In this document: piece by piece, positions 1 to 9,454 of the stretch
Layout: every line of letters starts with the position of its first letter
How positions within the stretch are numbered: position 1 is the stretch's first letter
Assembly (NCBI GenBank): GCA_977017575.1
Contig: CDRNVI010000032.1
Span: 62,001-126,000 of the forward strand
DNA length: 64,000 bases
Origin: Paramoeba atlantica
Lineage: Eukaryota; Discosea
Direction of reading: 5' to 3'
The notes under the pieces: model-generated
Told to the model about the DNA's origin: nothing
The model's database searches: none
The model's input: only the letters and a program-made list of their open reading frames with translations
Made by a program: the position numbers and the translations under genes

Positions 1-375
1 TGATTTGTCATTTTTCGTTCCAGGACTCATGGACATTTCCTGAACATGTTCTTGATCATCTGTCATTGGTCTATGATCCCATTTTGGATAGTAGACTACC
101 GTTTTCCCATTATGATACGTTTTTGAATGTATCTTTTTGTTTTGAATCCACTGATCCAGCAAGACTTGTAGTTGAGTCTTCTTTACCTTCCCACCTAAAA
201 GATTTACAGCGCTTTGAGTGACAAAAGGAATTTGATGTGCTAAAAGAGTTTGAAAAATATGCGAGTAGTCGGATGTTGTACTACTGGTTGTGTTTCGAGT
301 ATGCGTCTTGCTACGTTGCGTAGAATTACTCGTAGATGAAGTCTTGCTGACAGATAAGGAAATGTTGGTCTCCAT
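1..375 (-). CDS. HOP2: HOP2-like meiotic homologous-pairing protein, N-terminal part only
   Basis: An open frame of 125 residues runs from an ATG at 375 off the left edge of the window, so the C-terminus is missing. After a Ser/Thr-rich leader of about 35 residues comes a winged-helix-like segment (about residues 38-97) with the features of the HOP2/TBPIP/PSMC3IP N-terminal domain: QIPFVTQSAVNLLGGKV, then a helix ending in QNKKIHSKTYHNGKTVVYYP. The family motif is a 'K.YGKQKIY' strand at that place. HOP2 works with MND1 to help RAD51/DMC1 strand invasion in meiosis. An AG dinucleotide lies only a few bases upstream of the ATG, compatible with a very short leader after trans-splicing. The assignment rests on the winged-helix pattern. 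The coiled coil that would confirm it lies outside the window. Confidence 0.6.
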   Translation of the reverse strand, partial: METNISLSVSKTSSTSNSTQRSKTHTRNTTSSTTSDYSHIFQTLLAHQIPFVTQSAVNLLGGKVKKTQLQVLLDQWIQNKKIHSKTYHNGKTVVYYPKWDHRPMTDDQEHVQEMSMSPGTKNDKS

Positions 376-819
376 GCTAGACTTACTGTGCAGTGCTATT
401 TCATGTCAACATGCTTTTTCGTAAAAACTTAAAGGAAGAGGAAAATCCGAATCTATCAAAACTAGTGCTGTCAAAAAACTATTTCATGACAGTTGGCAAC
501 GAACTCATATTCAAGACTAAACCTTTACCTAACTTGTGAGGTTTGTATAAGATTACGTAACTCAATAGGCGTGAATTTATGCAACACCCCTAAAGATTAT
601 GACTATAAAATCATATTCGAACTACGTGATGAGTGATTCACATAAAAAGTAAATCTACAACGGATTACTAAAAACTCTTAAAAACCAGAATTAGCTATTC
701 AAACTGTCGAGTTCCGCTCACTAGTTATGTGTATCTAAACCGTAAACCCTGCTATCTAACGACCACTAAGACTACTTTGTTAAGATCCAATAAATAGGAT
801 ACAAAAGCAGACGAATCGA
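376..819. other. Spacer, nothing recognised
   Basis: AT-rich spacer between the HOP2-like gene and the kinetochore kinase gene. I see no convincing ORF, RNA gene or repeat. Confidence 0.5.
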
Positions 820-3800
820 CTAGGCTTCAATTTCCTCGAATTTTTCCAGAGTTTCCCTGATCGATGCAAAGTATTCAATATCCTGAAACAGCTGAGGGGG
901 GCTACCCGCACGTACACGATACTTCGGTACCGCATCCATCCCCGACAGGGACTGTGAGATCCACCGAATTTGTACATATTCGTTCGGATGTGAGATTTGT
1001 GTACGTCCGTTTGAGAGTCGCATCATGTACCACCGCGGGTCTTCATTTACAAAGTCAAAGAAGAACTTTCGTACGTACACCACACGCTCGGGACAAGACA
1101 CCCCTTCCTGATACGTACCGATACTTTGCGCGTAATCCGCAAGCACCCGAACAAGCGTCGAGATTGTCGCGTTTCGTGTTGCTTCCGACTCCCGCAGCGT
1201 TTGTATCGTATCAGTATACACAGTGTGTACATAGGGATGGGGATGCTGCGCTCGGGAACCCTCATTTTGGTTTACCGTGGGAATATAATACACCATCCGC
1301 TGCCCCAGATCATGCACAATCGCGCTGGTCTGTTCCTGAATCGGATCCATAATTAACGCCCCGTAACAATTCACCTGACACTGATACAAAAAGTACACCA
1401 AATTTTCCTCCTGCACCACTTGATAATGCTGAATCCACCCCTCTAATCGCGAAATCTCCTGCGGGATAATCAGACCTGCGTTGGACGACACCGCAGAAGC
1501 CGCACGTGTCAACGCACTCGAAGAGCTTGACTGGGATCGTCGTGTCATCCCATGGCTCTCCCCCTTTTCGACTTCCTCCCCCTCTCTCCTTCCCCTCCCC
1601 GGCCCCCCCTTCCGTAGTTTCGACGACGGGGTGCCATGCTCCCCCGCCGGGGGCTTGGACCCTACGGGGGAGGCCGGCGTGAAGGCTGCAGCTAACGGAG
1701 AGGAGGGCTGACCTTTTCTTGAGCGACTCGAGACAGCAGCAGCAGCACGCGAAGAGGACCCCGCTGAGGGGGAACCCGTAAGAGATAAGGAAGCCACAGT
1801 ACTGCTGACCCTCTCGGGGAACTCGGGGGCTATAACCTCATGGGGGGCTGTGATACGAGAGGGGGAGGGGGGGAGGTGGTGAGACGAGATAGCGTCGGGA
1901 TGTTGTGTGTGAAGGGATGGGGTTACTGCTGCTGTGTTGGTTGTTGTTGCTGTTGTGGTTCCAAGGCTGTTGTTGGGATGTTCGTTTAAGGGTTCGGGTA
2001 GGGATCCAGTAAAGAAGGGGCTAATACTGCCGGGGGGGATGGAGACACGGTGGGGGGTGGGGAGGGAGGTGGTGGGGTAGTTGTCGTGGATTTCTGCAGC
2101 AAAGGTGGGACGGGTGGTGGGGAGGTTGGTGGGGTGGGTGGGGGTCTCGTTACGGGATCGGGTTTGCATGGGGTGGGAGGAGGGGAGGAGGGGGGAGTTG
2201 GGGGTAGTAGAGGTGGTGGGGAGTGGGGGTTTGTTCGTTCGTGAGCGAGAGGCAGTGGTGGCGCCAGAGGTGGAGGCGCGGGGAACGCGTTTGGCGGGGT
2301 GGGGAGGGCTGGAGCTGGTGACGTCGGTGGGAGGGGTAGGGATATTGGCATCGAGTTGGGCCGCGATACGAGAACGTGGAAGAGGACTACGACCGACACG
2401 GCGTGGGGAGGCACGGTCTTTTTGGGAAGGAGGGGTGTGTGTTTTGGGAAGTAATTTCGCGGCAAGTTGCTGTGCGGCGCGTGCTTTGGGTGGGGAGGGC
2501 GTTGGGGTTGATGAAGGGATTGGAGGCAGTGGTTTCGTAGAGCCCTTCGCGGCGCCTCGTGTTGGGGATGCCTGAAGCGGTGGCTTGACGGTTTTATTCG
2601 CGGCGCCCGACACGGTGGTAACTTTAGGATGGAGTGTGCTGGCACGTACCCCGCAGGTCTTACATAAGTCATAGCCACATTTGCAGTGGTAAAATACGTT
2701 GTCAGTTTTGGTCAGTGTCGCGACCTCCTTGTGGCAAGCGTCGCACCAGAAACCCCACCCATAATCATCCGTCCCAGTTTCGTTTAATTTCGGAAACTTG
2801 TCCAGGACTTGCATGACGTGTTTTCGCGGGCACCGAACTACATGGCGCCGTGAGTCAAACTGCGGAGAGGAACCTTCCCATTTCGCCGGGGGTCCGTCCA
2901 GCCAAAAAGATGGCGTGCGCCGTCCCCGTGCTGGAGAGGGAGAGGGGCGAGTTCTTTTACGACTCGAGGAGGAAGGGGAGCCTTTGCCCTCCGCTCCTTT
3001 ACGGGACTCAGGTGCATCGGTTGTTGCGGTACGCTTGGACTCCGGGTGCCAGGAGAGAGTGCTTTGTCGGAAACTGTAGCGTGCGGAGCCTTCCGCGAGG
3101 CCCCAGTCGCTTTCCAGCGAAGGCGACCGACGTGTACTAAAGGATCTCCGTGCGGAGGGCGCGGCAAAGGCTAAATTACTTCGTACACTGCGAGTACTTG
3201 CCTCACGCGAAGGTGCAACCTTCAGAGAGGCTTTCTGAAGTAAGTCCAAGCGCTGTCGCCTCCATTGCTCCACCTTTAGGTCATATTCGTGTACTAACAG
3301 ACTTCGAATCTTTAGCTCGCGTTGCTGCACATCGATACATGTGTCATAACTTCTTCGCATGTTTTGATAAAGTGTTCGCTCTACGTCTTCATCGGTGCGT
3401 AATTTGTGAAATTCGCGCTCAAAGTTACGAACGCCAATCGCTTTTAGAAAAGCAACACTGGGGTGTTTCGGCCTCTTTAGCCACACTGCATGTCTTTGTA
3501 CTGCTCGAAGGTCCGGACGACGAGTGCCATCCACTTGGAGCATACTTTCCACAAGTTTCATAAAGTCTATATCGGCGTGGAACCCGCGTGGCCACTCCCA
3601 CCGACCCTCACTGACGGCTTTACACAACACGTCCGGATCCTTCCCCCTCCCTTTGGTTTCATTCCAGTAAGGGGAAGCCCTTGTGGCTAGGAAAAACAAC
3701 ACCACCCCAAGACTGTACACATCGATTTCTGTATTGTACCGAAACCCAGGAGCCATGGTCCTTGTTTTCTGGTGGTGCAGCACTTGCTTCATGAGTTCTG

Positions 3801-4422
3801 GCGCCATGTAAGAATAGGTCCCTGCGACAGTTTTCCGCGGTGTCTCTAACGTCGAAACACTTGAGGAGAGACCAAAATCTGTAATCTTAATATTCCCTTC
3901 GCTATCAAAAACAAAGTTTCCCGGTTTTAAATCACGATGAATGCAGTGTCGAGAATGGATATAAGCAATTGCGTCTACAATTTGATGTCCCAGCCGCAAC
4001 ACATCTTCCATACTTAGTGTGTACTCCCGGATTACATCCTGAAGTGATTTCTTCAAACATCGTTCCATTACGATATACACGTAGTCCATGTGCACGGCCG
4101 CATGAATGAAACGCACAATGTGGGGATGTTTCATCATTTTCATAATCCGTACCTCATCTCGCAAGCGGTCCAGATCCTTCCCGCGCACTTTCTTGTGACT
4201 ACATTTGACGGCGACTTCGGTCTTTTCCCCGGCGTACTCGAGAGTCCCGCCAAGAACAACTCCGAATGCTCCCTCGCCCAGCATCATATCGGTGCGGACT
4301 ACCATCGTGTCGGGACCGTCCGGGATGCGAATTTCTAAGTGAGTGATGTCCTCCGTCTCTACTGTGCATGGGACGATGGCATTCTCAATGCTAACACTGC
4401 GGGAGGCGCGACTGGTTGCCAT
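820..4422 (-). CDS. KKT2/KKT3: KKT2/KKT3-like kinetoplastid kinetochore protein kinase
   Basis: About 1200 residues from the ATG at 4422. An in-frame ATG at 4506 would add 28 residues of mostly UTR-like composition. Residues 45-315 are a protein kinase domain with glycine loop GEGAFG (49-54), VAVK lysine (73), HRDLKP (162-167), DFG (182-184) and APE (207-209), so it looks catalytically competent. Residues about 529-592 carry ordered Cys/His residues (C531, H535, C560, C563, H579, C582, C587, C590), a zinc-binding region. A long Ser/Pro/Thr-rich basic linker follows, with SPRR-like and GRGRR (AT-hook-like) motifs. The last ~220 residues resemble divergent polo boxes, with 'VRKFFFDFV..', 'RLSNG' and a terminal helix. 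Kinase, central zinc domain and polo-box-like end is the published architecture of kinetoplastid KKT2 and KKT3, which place kinetochores on centromeres. I cannot decide between the two. A generic PLK is less likely because of the zinc domain. Confidence 0.72.
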   Translation of the reverse strand: MATSRASRSVSIENAIVPCTVETEDITHLEIRIPDGPDTMVVRTDMMLGEGAFGVVLGGTLEYAGEKTEVAVKCSHKKVRGKDLDRLRDEVRIMKMMKHPHIVRFIHAAVHMDYVYIVMERCLKKSLQDVIREYTLSMEDVLRLGHQIVDAIAYIHSRHCIHRDLKPGNFVFDSEGNIKITDFGLSSSVSTLETPRKTVAGTYSYMAPELMKQVLHHQKTRTMAPGFRYNTEIDVYSLGVVLFFLATRASPYWNETKGRGKDPDVLCKAVSEGRWEWPRGFHADIDFMKLVESMLQVDGTRRPDLRAVQRHAVWLKRPKHPSVAFLKAIGVRNFEREFHKLRTDEDVERTLYQNMRRSYDTCIDVQQRELKIRSLLVHEYDLKVEQWRRQRLDLLQKASLKVAPSREASTRSVRSNLAFAAPSARRSFSTRRSPSLESDWGLAEGSARYSFRQSTLSWHPESKRTATTDAPESRKGAEGKGSPSSSSRKRTRPSPSPARGRRTPSFWLDGPPAKWEGSSPQFDSRRHVVRCPRKHVMQVLDKFPKLNETGTDDYGWGFWCDACHKEVATLTKTDNVFYHCKCGYDLCKTCGVRASTLHPKVTTVSGAANKTVKPPLQASPTRGAAKGSTKPLPPIPSSTPTPSPPKARAAQQLAAKLLPKTHTPPSQKDRASPRRVGRSPLPRSRIAAQLDANIPTPPTDVTSSSPPHPAKRVPRASTSGATTASRSRTNKPPLPTTSTTPNSPLLPSSHPMQTRSRNETPTHPTNLPTTRPTFAAEIHDNYPTTSLPTPHRVSIPPGSISPFFTGSLPEPLNEHPNNSLGTTTATTTNTAAVTPSLHTQHPDAISSHHLPPSPSRITAPHEVIAPEFPERVSSTVASLSLTGSPSAGSSSRAAAAVSSRSRKGQPSSPLAAAFTPASPVGSKPPAGEHGTPSSKLRKGGPGRGRREGEEVEKGESHGMTRRSQSSSSSALTRAASAVSSNAGLIIPQEISRLEGWIQHYQVVQEENLVYFLYQCQVNCYGALIMDPIQEQTSAIVHDLGQRMVYYIPTVNQNEGSRAQHPHPYVHTVYTDTIQTLRESEATRNATISTLVRVLADYAQSIGTYQEGVSCPERVVYVRKFFFDFVNEDPRWYMMRLSNGRTQISHPNEYVQIRWISQSLSGMDAVPKYRVRAGSPPQLFQDIEYFASIRETLEKFEEIEA

Positions 4423-4623
4423 TGAGAAATTAAAAGAACAGGAAAAAATCGATTCCAAATTGGAATGGTGACCAAACGTGAGAGGATGATAAGAAGGTAG
4501 GTGCATGATGAGAAGACGTTTTTGTTGTTGATAAGGTATGAAGAAAAGTGTTTCAGTACGTAAAAAATATATATTTCAGAGTACTCTCGAAGTATTCCTC
4601 TGAATTGTAATATTTTCACTCCG
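4423..4623 (-). other. Spacer upstream of the KKT2/3-like gene, AG-free on the coding strand
   Basis: On the minus strand no AG dinucleotide occurs between 4583 and the ATG at 4422 (161 bases), and the stretch is pyrimidine-rich just before the ATG. The first AG upstream is at about 4584-4585. This bears on where a spliced leader could join; see the findings. Confidence 0.4.
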
Positions 4624-7374
4624 TTAAAGGACACTCTGCATCCTTTTCAGTTCCACAACCAGACGCCAGTCATCATCCGCCATATCGCCACGAAAGGATT
4701 CCTTCAGAGCATCAATACTTTTGCGAGACAGCGCACTATGAAAAATGCAATCTGTGGGTACATGCCTTCCTACAACTGCGCCCAAATCCTTTGTTTGTAT
4801 TTTAATTGCAACTTTCGACCCCGCACGGCTGATTGGTATTTCTTTGTGTTCACTTTGAACGCTAACTACCGTTCCAATTGTTTGAAAAGAAGGCGATAAG
4901 CTGTTTGTAGAACTGTCAGCGTTATTTTTAGGCAATATTCCAATAGGAGTTCCGGAACGAAGTTGGCCTCGTAGTACCTCTACCCCCAAAACAATGGGGT
5001 CGGCAGCTCGAAACGTCTGTAAATACCGAAAACTTACTGGAAAAACAACGAAATTTTGGTTGCGATCTTTTGCCTGCTCTTCTTTTTGCTTTACATATGC
5101 GATGTAACGATCGAATAGAGTGTATATCACATTCGATGAAAAAATCGGAATTTTGTGAAAATCGGCAATCTCTTGTGCTTCTTTCGATATGGGAACGTCG
5201 AAGGCAAGAAGAAGCGCGTTTTTGGGATCACGTTCCAATGATACTTGGCAGTGAATCATGTGTCGCTTATGTATAGGACCTAAAGCAATGCAAGCCACGG
5301 GAACTTTCTTTTCCTCAAAAAAAGAAAGCAGAGCCTCTAAAGATCCAAGTGTAGAAGCTTGCAAGGTAATACCTCTTCCCGAGGCTTCAAGACGGGAGTT
5401 CAAAGAGGTCACATCTTTCATGACATCGGATTTTAGATCTTCCAGAGAGGGCGAGGGATCTTTGTCGTTGTACACAAACAGCGGAGTCCCTGCAACAGCA
5501 TCTTCAATATCATGAGCAGCAATTTTCACACCTTTGGCGGCATGTACGCTTTGATGGGTCACAAAATCCCCACGCAGACGAAGCTCCGTACAAGGCGCCG
5601 GACTTAGTAGATTTCGAATCGTTGTAACAATAGGCCCGTTTAGCCCGCAGACGACAATAGTATCTCCAATGTGCAACGCACCATTCACAAGGATAACATC
5701 TAGAGTAGTTCCAAAGCCCTCAGTTTTTTTCACCTCCAGCAAAGTACAGTCCACGCTGCCCTTTTCGTGAAGAGTTACTTTGCTTTCCATAAAGTTTTCC
5801 ACGATTTGGGTCAACAAACATAAAAGATCAGGAATACCTTCCCCCGTGGTAGCGGAGACCGGAACCAAGGAAACCGTTTTTCGTAAGTCAGTATTTTCAT
5901 AAAATAGCTCGGAGTTGAAACCTTCTTCCATAAGCTGAGTTTTAACCGTTTGAACCCTGGATAAGAACTCGGAGTGTACGTATTTTTTTTGCTTTCTAAG
6001 ACAAACAGAAAATGGCGCATCCAAGGTTGGCACCCAGTCATACATCCGATCCACTTTGTTAATTACCACAATGAAAGGACACTTCCGACGTCGGAGTAGG
6101 TCTAAGCTTTCCTTTGTCTGAGCTTCTAAACCTTTCGTGAGATCTACGAGAAGGATGGCAATATCGCAGAGAGAGGACCCGCGTGAGCGTAAGTGTGTAA
6201 AGCATGAGTGACCAGGAGTATCAATCATTAAGAAACCCGGAAGCTTACTCTCCGACGGCATAATAGCCTTTTTGGAATCTGCGCCTCGAAATTTGTTGGC
6301 CTCAATTAATGACGCGGTACGTCGTACTACATGTTCTATTGGAAAGAACGTAGCACCAATTTGCTGCGTTATTCCTCCGGCTTCGCCAGATTGTACTTTT
6401 GAACGTCGGAGGCAATCAAGTAAGGATGTTTTCCCGGCATCGACATGACCAAGGATACAGATTATAGGCGAGCGTAGCGAAGTAGGATGAATGATGACAT
6501 CGTTTTTTAAAGGCACATTGGAAGAAGGTAGTTGAGTTCTCGATGCTTTTGCAGAAATGTTTTCTAATGACTTCTCGTGCTTTTGTATGAGAGATTTCCA
6601 TTCTTTAGCTTGCTCTTCATTGACAGCGATTCGAATCACCCCCATCTCAGGATGAAGCGTAGCTAAAACGCGACGTGCTGCTAACCGTTCAGAGTGTTCT
6701 AAGTAATCTTCCCAAGAGGCACAGACATCTGATTCGACAGATGCGTCATGAAACAAATCGCGATCTCTTCGATCAACGGCAACGATAGTTTCAAAATCTT
6801 TATAAAGAGAATCCAAATTCTGTGGCCCAACTTCATTTTCCAACCCTACGTTCTCCGAGCCGCGGCTCTCCAAGTTCGACGCTCTACTTTTGATTTTTTC
6901 ATCTTCATTTTCGCACCGTGGCGGAGCACTAGGTTTTGATACATTTGTTTTTCGACGAGAACTATAGAGCTGGCGCATGTTGGAGCGTTGCATTTTTCCT
7001 CCACTATCATTTCCGTTTTCCTCATCCGCAACTTTAGGAATAAAATGCCCAGCGTGTCTTAGTTCTTCTAATTTCTTCTGTTTTTCCAACAGTTTCCTAT
7101 CAGCGGAGGTAATAGTTTTCGCAGTTGCTTTCTTCCGTTTTCGCTCTTCTTCTTTCTTCTGTTCCTCCAACGCTATACGTTTTTCTTCCTCTTCCACTCT
7201 TTTTTGCTCGGCCTCTTCCTCCGCCATTCGTTTGGCTTCTGCTTGCTTCTGCTTTTCAATCTGAGCCTTCATAGCCAGAAGCGAAGGAGGCACATTTTTA
7301 GTCTTTCCAGCGCTCTTCGAACTCTCCTTCCCTTTAGTTGATTTGGAAGCTCCACTGCTTGGTTTCGGCGGCAT
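4624..7374 (-). CDS. EIF5B: Translation initiation factor eIF5B (IF2-type GTPase)
   Basis: 916 residues from the ATG at 7374. An upstream in-frame ATG at 7464 would add 30 hydrophobic residues and is rejected as UTR because eIF5B is cytosolic. The first ~110 residues form a Lys/Glu-rich charged coil, as usual in eIF5B. The G domain shows GHVDAGKT (309-316), the eIF5B signature GGITQQIGATFFP just after it, DTPGH (385-389) and NKVD (439-442). Domains II-IV follow (for example 'LLEVKKTEGFGTTLDVILVNG' region, and a domain IV with 'LGVEVLRGQLRSGTPI'). The factor joins the ribosomal subunits after start-codon selection and hydrolyses GTP. The G-domain motifs match eIF5B rather than mitochondrial IF2, mainly through the GATFFP sequence. 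Confidence 0.93.
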   Translation of the reverse strand: MPPKPSSGASKSTKGKESSKSAGKTKNVPPSLLAMKAQIEKQKQAEAKRMAEEEAEQKRVEEEEKRIALEEQKKEEERKRKKATAKTITSADRKLLEKQKKLEELRHAGHFIPKVADEENGNDSGGKMQRSNMRQLYSSRRKTNVSKPSAPPRCENEDEKIKSRASNLESRGSENVGLENEVGPQNLDSLYKDFETIVAVDRRDRDLFHDASVESDVCASWEDYLEHSERLAARRVLATLHPEMGVIRIAVNEEQAKEWKSLIQKHEKSLENISAKASRTQLPSSNVPLKNDVIIHPTSLRSPIICILGHVDAGKTSLLDCLRRSKVQSGEAGGITQQIGATFFPIEHVVRRTASLIEANKFRGADSKKAIMPSESKLPGFLMIDTPGHSCFTHLRSRGSSLCDIAILLVDLTKGLEAQTKESLDLLRRRKCPFIVVINKVDRMYDWVPTLDAPFSVCLRKQKKYVHSEFLSRVQTVKTQLMEEGFNSELFYENTDLRKTVSLVPVSATTGEGIPDLLCLLTQIVENFMESKVTLHEKGSVDCTLLEVKKTEGFGTTLDVILVNGALHIGDTIVVCGLNGPIVTTIRNLLSPAPCTELRLRGDFVTHQSVHAAKGVKIAAHDIEDAVAGTPLFVYNDKDPSPSLEDLKSDVMKDVTSLNSRLEASGRGITLQASTLGSLEALLSFFEEKKVPVACIALGPIHKRHMIHCQVSLERDPKNALLLAFDVPISKEAQEIADFHKIPIFSSNVIYTLFDRYIAYVKQKEEQAKDRNQNFVVFPVSFRYLQTFRAADPIVLGVEVLRGQLRSGTPIGILPKNNADSSTNSLSPSFQTIGTVVSVQSEHKEIPISRAGSKVAIKIQTKDLGAVVGRHVPTDCIFHSALSRKSIDALKESFRGDMADDDWRLVVELKRMQSVL

Positions 7375-7591
7375 TAGTTTGAATAAAATTGTGAAGAAGA
7401 AAGATAGAAAATGGATACAGAAAATGATAGCAAAAGCGAACACAAGTATGCCGTAAAACAACATAATGTATGCACATATTCATGTATGTATGATTCCACA
7501 TCATCAATTCCAAACGTACGTCCGTACGTTTTGAATGTTGTGTACGTGTAAAAACATTCACATGGTTTCCTCTTCATCCTTCTACTTCATC

Positions 7592-9136
7592 TCACGCATC
7601 CACTTCATCACCTCCCCCACCCTTATCCCTCCCCCCACCCCCTCCCCCCACCGGATACTCCCTCCTCACAATCCCCTCCGCCTCCCACAACGCCTGCGTC
7701 ACCGTATCCATCACCCTCAACACCCGCTCCTCCCCTCCCCCCTCCCTCTTCCCCATCCGCCTCCCCAGCCCCCTCTCCAGCCTCTCAAACATCCCCACAT
7801 CCCTCTCCGTGACCATCACCAGCGACAGCCCCCCCCTCCCCGCCCTCGCGGTGCGCCCCGCGCGGTGCACATACCGCACCGCGGACACCGGGAAGTCGTA
7901 GTGGACCACCACGTCGACCCCCGGGATGTCCAGCCCCCGGGCGAACACGTCCGTGCACACCAGCACCCGCGACGCCCCCAGCGCGAACAGCGCGAGCGCG
8001 TCCGTGCGCTGCTGCTGGGTCTGCAGCCCGTGCATCCCGCACACGGAGAGCCCGAGGAGCTGGAGCGTGAGGCGGACGACCGCGGCCCGGCGACGGGAGT
8101 TGGCAAAGACCATGGCGCGGGGCCAGGGGCAGGCCGGGGGGGAGAGCAGGAGCGCGAGGTGGATGAGCTTGACGTGGCTGGGGACGAGGAGGAACTGCTC
8201 GGAGAGGGTGGGGGGGAGGGAGGGGGCGGGGGGGTTGGGGGAGTTAGAAGGGGTAGGGAGGTTGGGGGAGTTAGAAGGGGTAGGGAGGTTGGGGAAGTTA
8301 GAAGAGGTAGGGAGGTTGGGGGGTTGCGATTTCGGGAGATCGGGGGAAGGGGAGGTGTTTGGGGCCTCTGGAAGACCCAATTGTGTGGCGGCCTCGGTGT
8401 GATTAAGGGTAGCGGAGAAGAGGAGGTAGCGGAGTTCGTGGGTTGGTCGTTCGGTTTGTAGAAAGGAGATGAGTTGGTGTACCTCTCCTGCGTTTTCGGT
8501 GAGGGTGAGTAACTTATCGGCCTCGTCAAATACCACGAAACGTAAATATCGGGTCGCGACGTTGGCGTAGGGGGACTCGGTCAGTAAATAGTGCATACGC
8601 CCTGGGGTACCAATTAAAAAATGAGCCCGGGTCTCCACTGCGTTAAATTGCAGTTTCTGTTTAATGCCTCCAATCACCAGCCCTACGCGTACCCCTATGG
8701 GAGTCCCGAATAAGTGAAACTGGTCCGCAATCTGGATCGCAAGCTCGCGTGTCGGGGATAGCACCAAACCATAGATGCCATACATGTCACAGGAGAGCGC
8801 CTGGAGCAGAGGTAATGCATAAGCCGCTGTTTTTCCTGTTCCTGTCGGGGCACACGCCATCACACACCTATCCCCACGTAGGATCTGTGGAATGGCCCTC
8901 TGCTGCACCGGAGTGGGCTTGAGTAGGCCTACGTGAGTGCAGACACGACAGATCCATGCATGCAAACCAAGTTGTTGAAAGCTGCAGGGGGGAGTGTTGC
9001 TTTCCACCGTATTCTCTGAGGGTTCGCATGAGGTTAAAGGTTCTGTTGATAAGGGGGATGACGTCTTGAAGGCACGCTTAGGTTTTTTCGACAGTGCAAT
9101 TTGTTTTTCGGAAACCTTTTTATTCCTTCGTTTCAT
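7592..9136 (-). CDS. DBP8: DEAD-box RNA helicase, DBP8/DDX49 type
   Basis: 514 residues from the ATG at 9136. After a basic leader come a Q-motif (KPTPVQQRAIP), motif I (APTGTGKT), PTREL, GTPGR, DEAD (FDEADKLL) and SAT. The C-terminal helicase lobe has CTDVFARGLDIPGV and the motif VI HRAGRTARAGRGG. Order and spacing fit the compact DBP8/DDX49 family, which acts in 40S subunit assembly in the nucleolus. Between the lobes is an insert made of a ten-residue Pro/Asn/Ser repeat (NLPTPSNSPN, about three copies; 30-bp repeats near 8236-8320). The C-terminal tail is glycine-rich. The second half of the gene is very GC-rich, with a sharp codon-composition switch near 8.0 kb. Family assignment within DEAD-box proteins is by overall look and is less sure than the helicase call. 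Confidence 0.85.
   Translation of the reverse strand: MKRRNKKVSEKQIALSKKPKRAFKTSSPLSTEPLTSCEPSENTVESNTPPCSFQQLGLHAWICRVCTHVGLLKPTPVQQRAIPQILRGDRCVMACAPTGTGKTAAYALPLLQALSCDMYGIYGLVLSPTRELAIQIADQFHLFGTPIGVRVGLVIGGIKQKLQFNAVETRAHFLIGTPGRMHYLLTESPYANVATRYLRFVVFDEADKLLTLTENAGEVHQLISFLQTERPTHELRYLLFSATLNHTEAATQLGLPEAPNTSPSPDLPKSQPPNLPTSSNFPNLPTPSNSPNLPTPSNSPNPPAPSLPPTLSEQFLLVPSHVKLIHLALLLSPPACPWPRAMVFANSRRRAAVVRLTLQLLGLSVCGMHGLQTQQQRTDALALFALGASRVLVCTDVFARGLDIPGVDVVVHYDFPVSAVRYVHRAGRTARAGRGGLSLVMVTERDVGMFERLERGLGRRMGKREGGGEERVLRVMDTVTQALWEAEGIVRREYPVGGGGGGRDKGGGGDEVDA
8230..8325. repeat. 30-bp tandem repeat inside the helicase gene
   Basis: About three copies of a G-rich 30-base unit containing 'gttagaaggggtagggagg'. 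In frame it encodes the ten-residue repeat NLPTPSNSPN between the two helicase lobes. Confidence 0.85.
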
Positions 9137-9454
9137 ATTGCTTTCCGTGATACGCTTCCTAAAGATGGTAACAAGTGAAATATTCAGTGTTTAATAAGTT
9201 TACAAAAGGAAAATATGGCGCAAAAGACAGCGGTAAAAACGTTCCGCTTAAAAGAAATGATTGCGATTCGCCCTTTGAAAAGAGAAAAGTTGTACACCAA
9301 AAGTGCATACAAACGTTTACTTCTAGTATTCCAGCTGGGGACCAAATTCTATAAAAATATAAAATAAACAAATCATTTTACATACACCTCATTTTAGATG
9401 TGGCATAAAAATAGAAACGCTTACGTCGCAGTCATGTACAGTGGAATTCGAAAG
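9137..9454. other. Spacer, nothing recognised
   Basis: AT-rich spacer of about 320 bases between the SNF2 gene end and the helicase gene start. No ORF, RNA gene or repeat is evident. Confidence 0.5.

Noticed and set aside
864-1352. Plus-strand ORF of 162 codons opposite the KKT2/3-like gene
   Set aside because: Shadow of a conserved polo-box-like coding region on the minus strand; no features of its own.
820-4422. Plain polo-like kinase or PLK4
   Set aside because: The central zinc region and the linker with SPRR and AT-hook-like motifs fit KKT2/KKT3 better than any PLK.
7375-7464. N-terminal membrane segment on eIF5B
   Set aside because: The hydrophobic in-frame extension comes from a pyrimidine-rich UTR. 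The same effect is seen before the HMG-CoA reductase ATG (46380-46469).
7535-8461. Plus-strand ORF of 308 codons, Pro/His/Arg-rich
   Set aside because: It lies opposite a clear DEAD-box helicase. The GC-rich, stop-poor composition opens the other frames.
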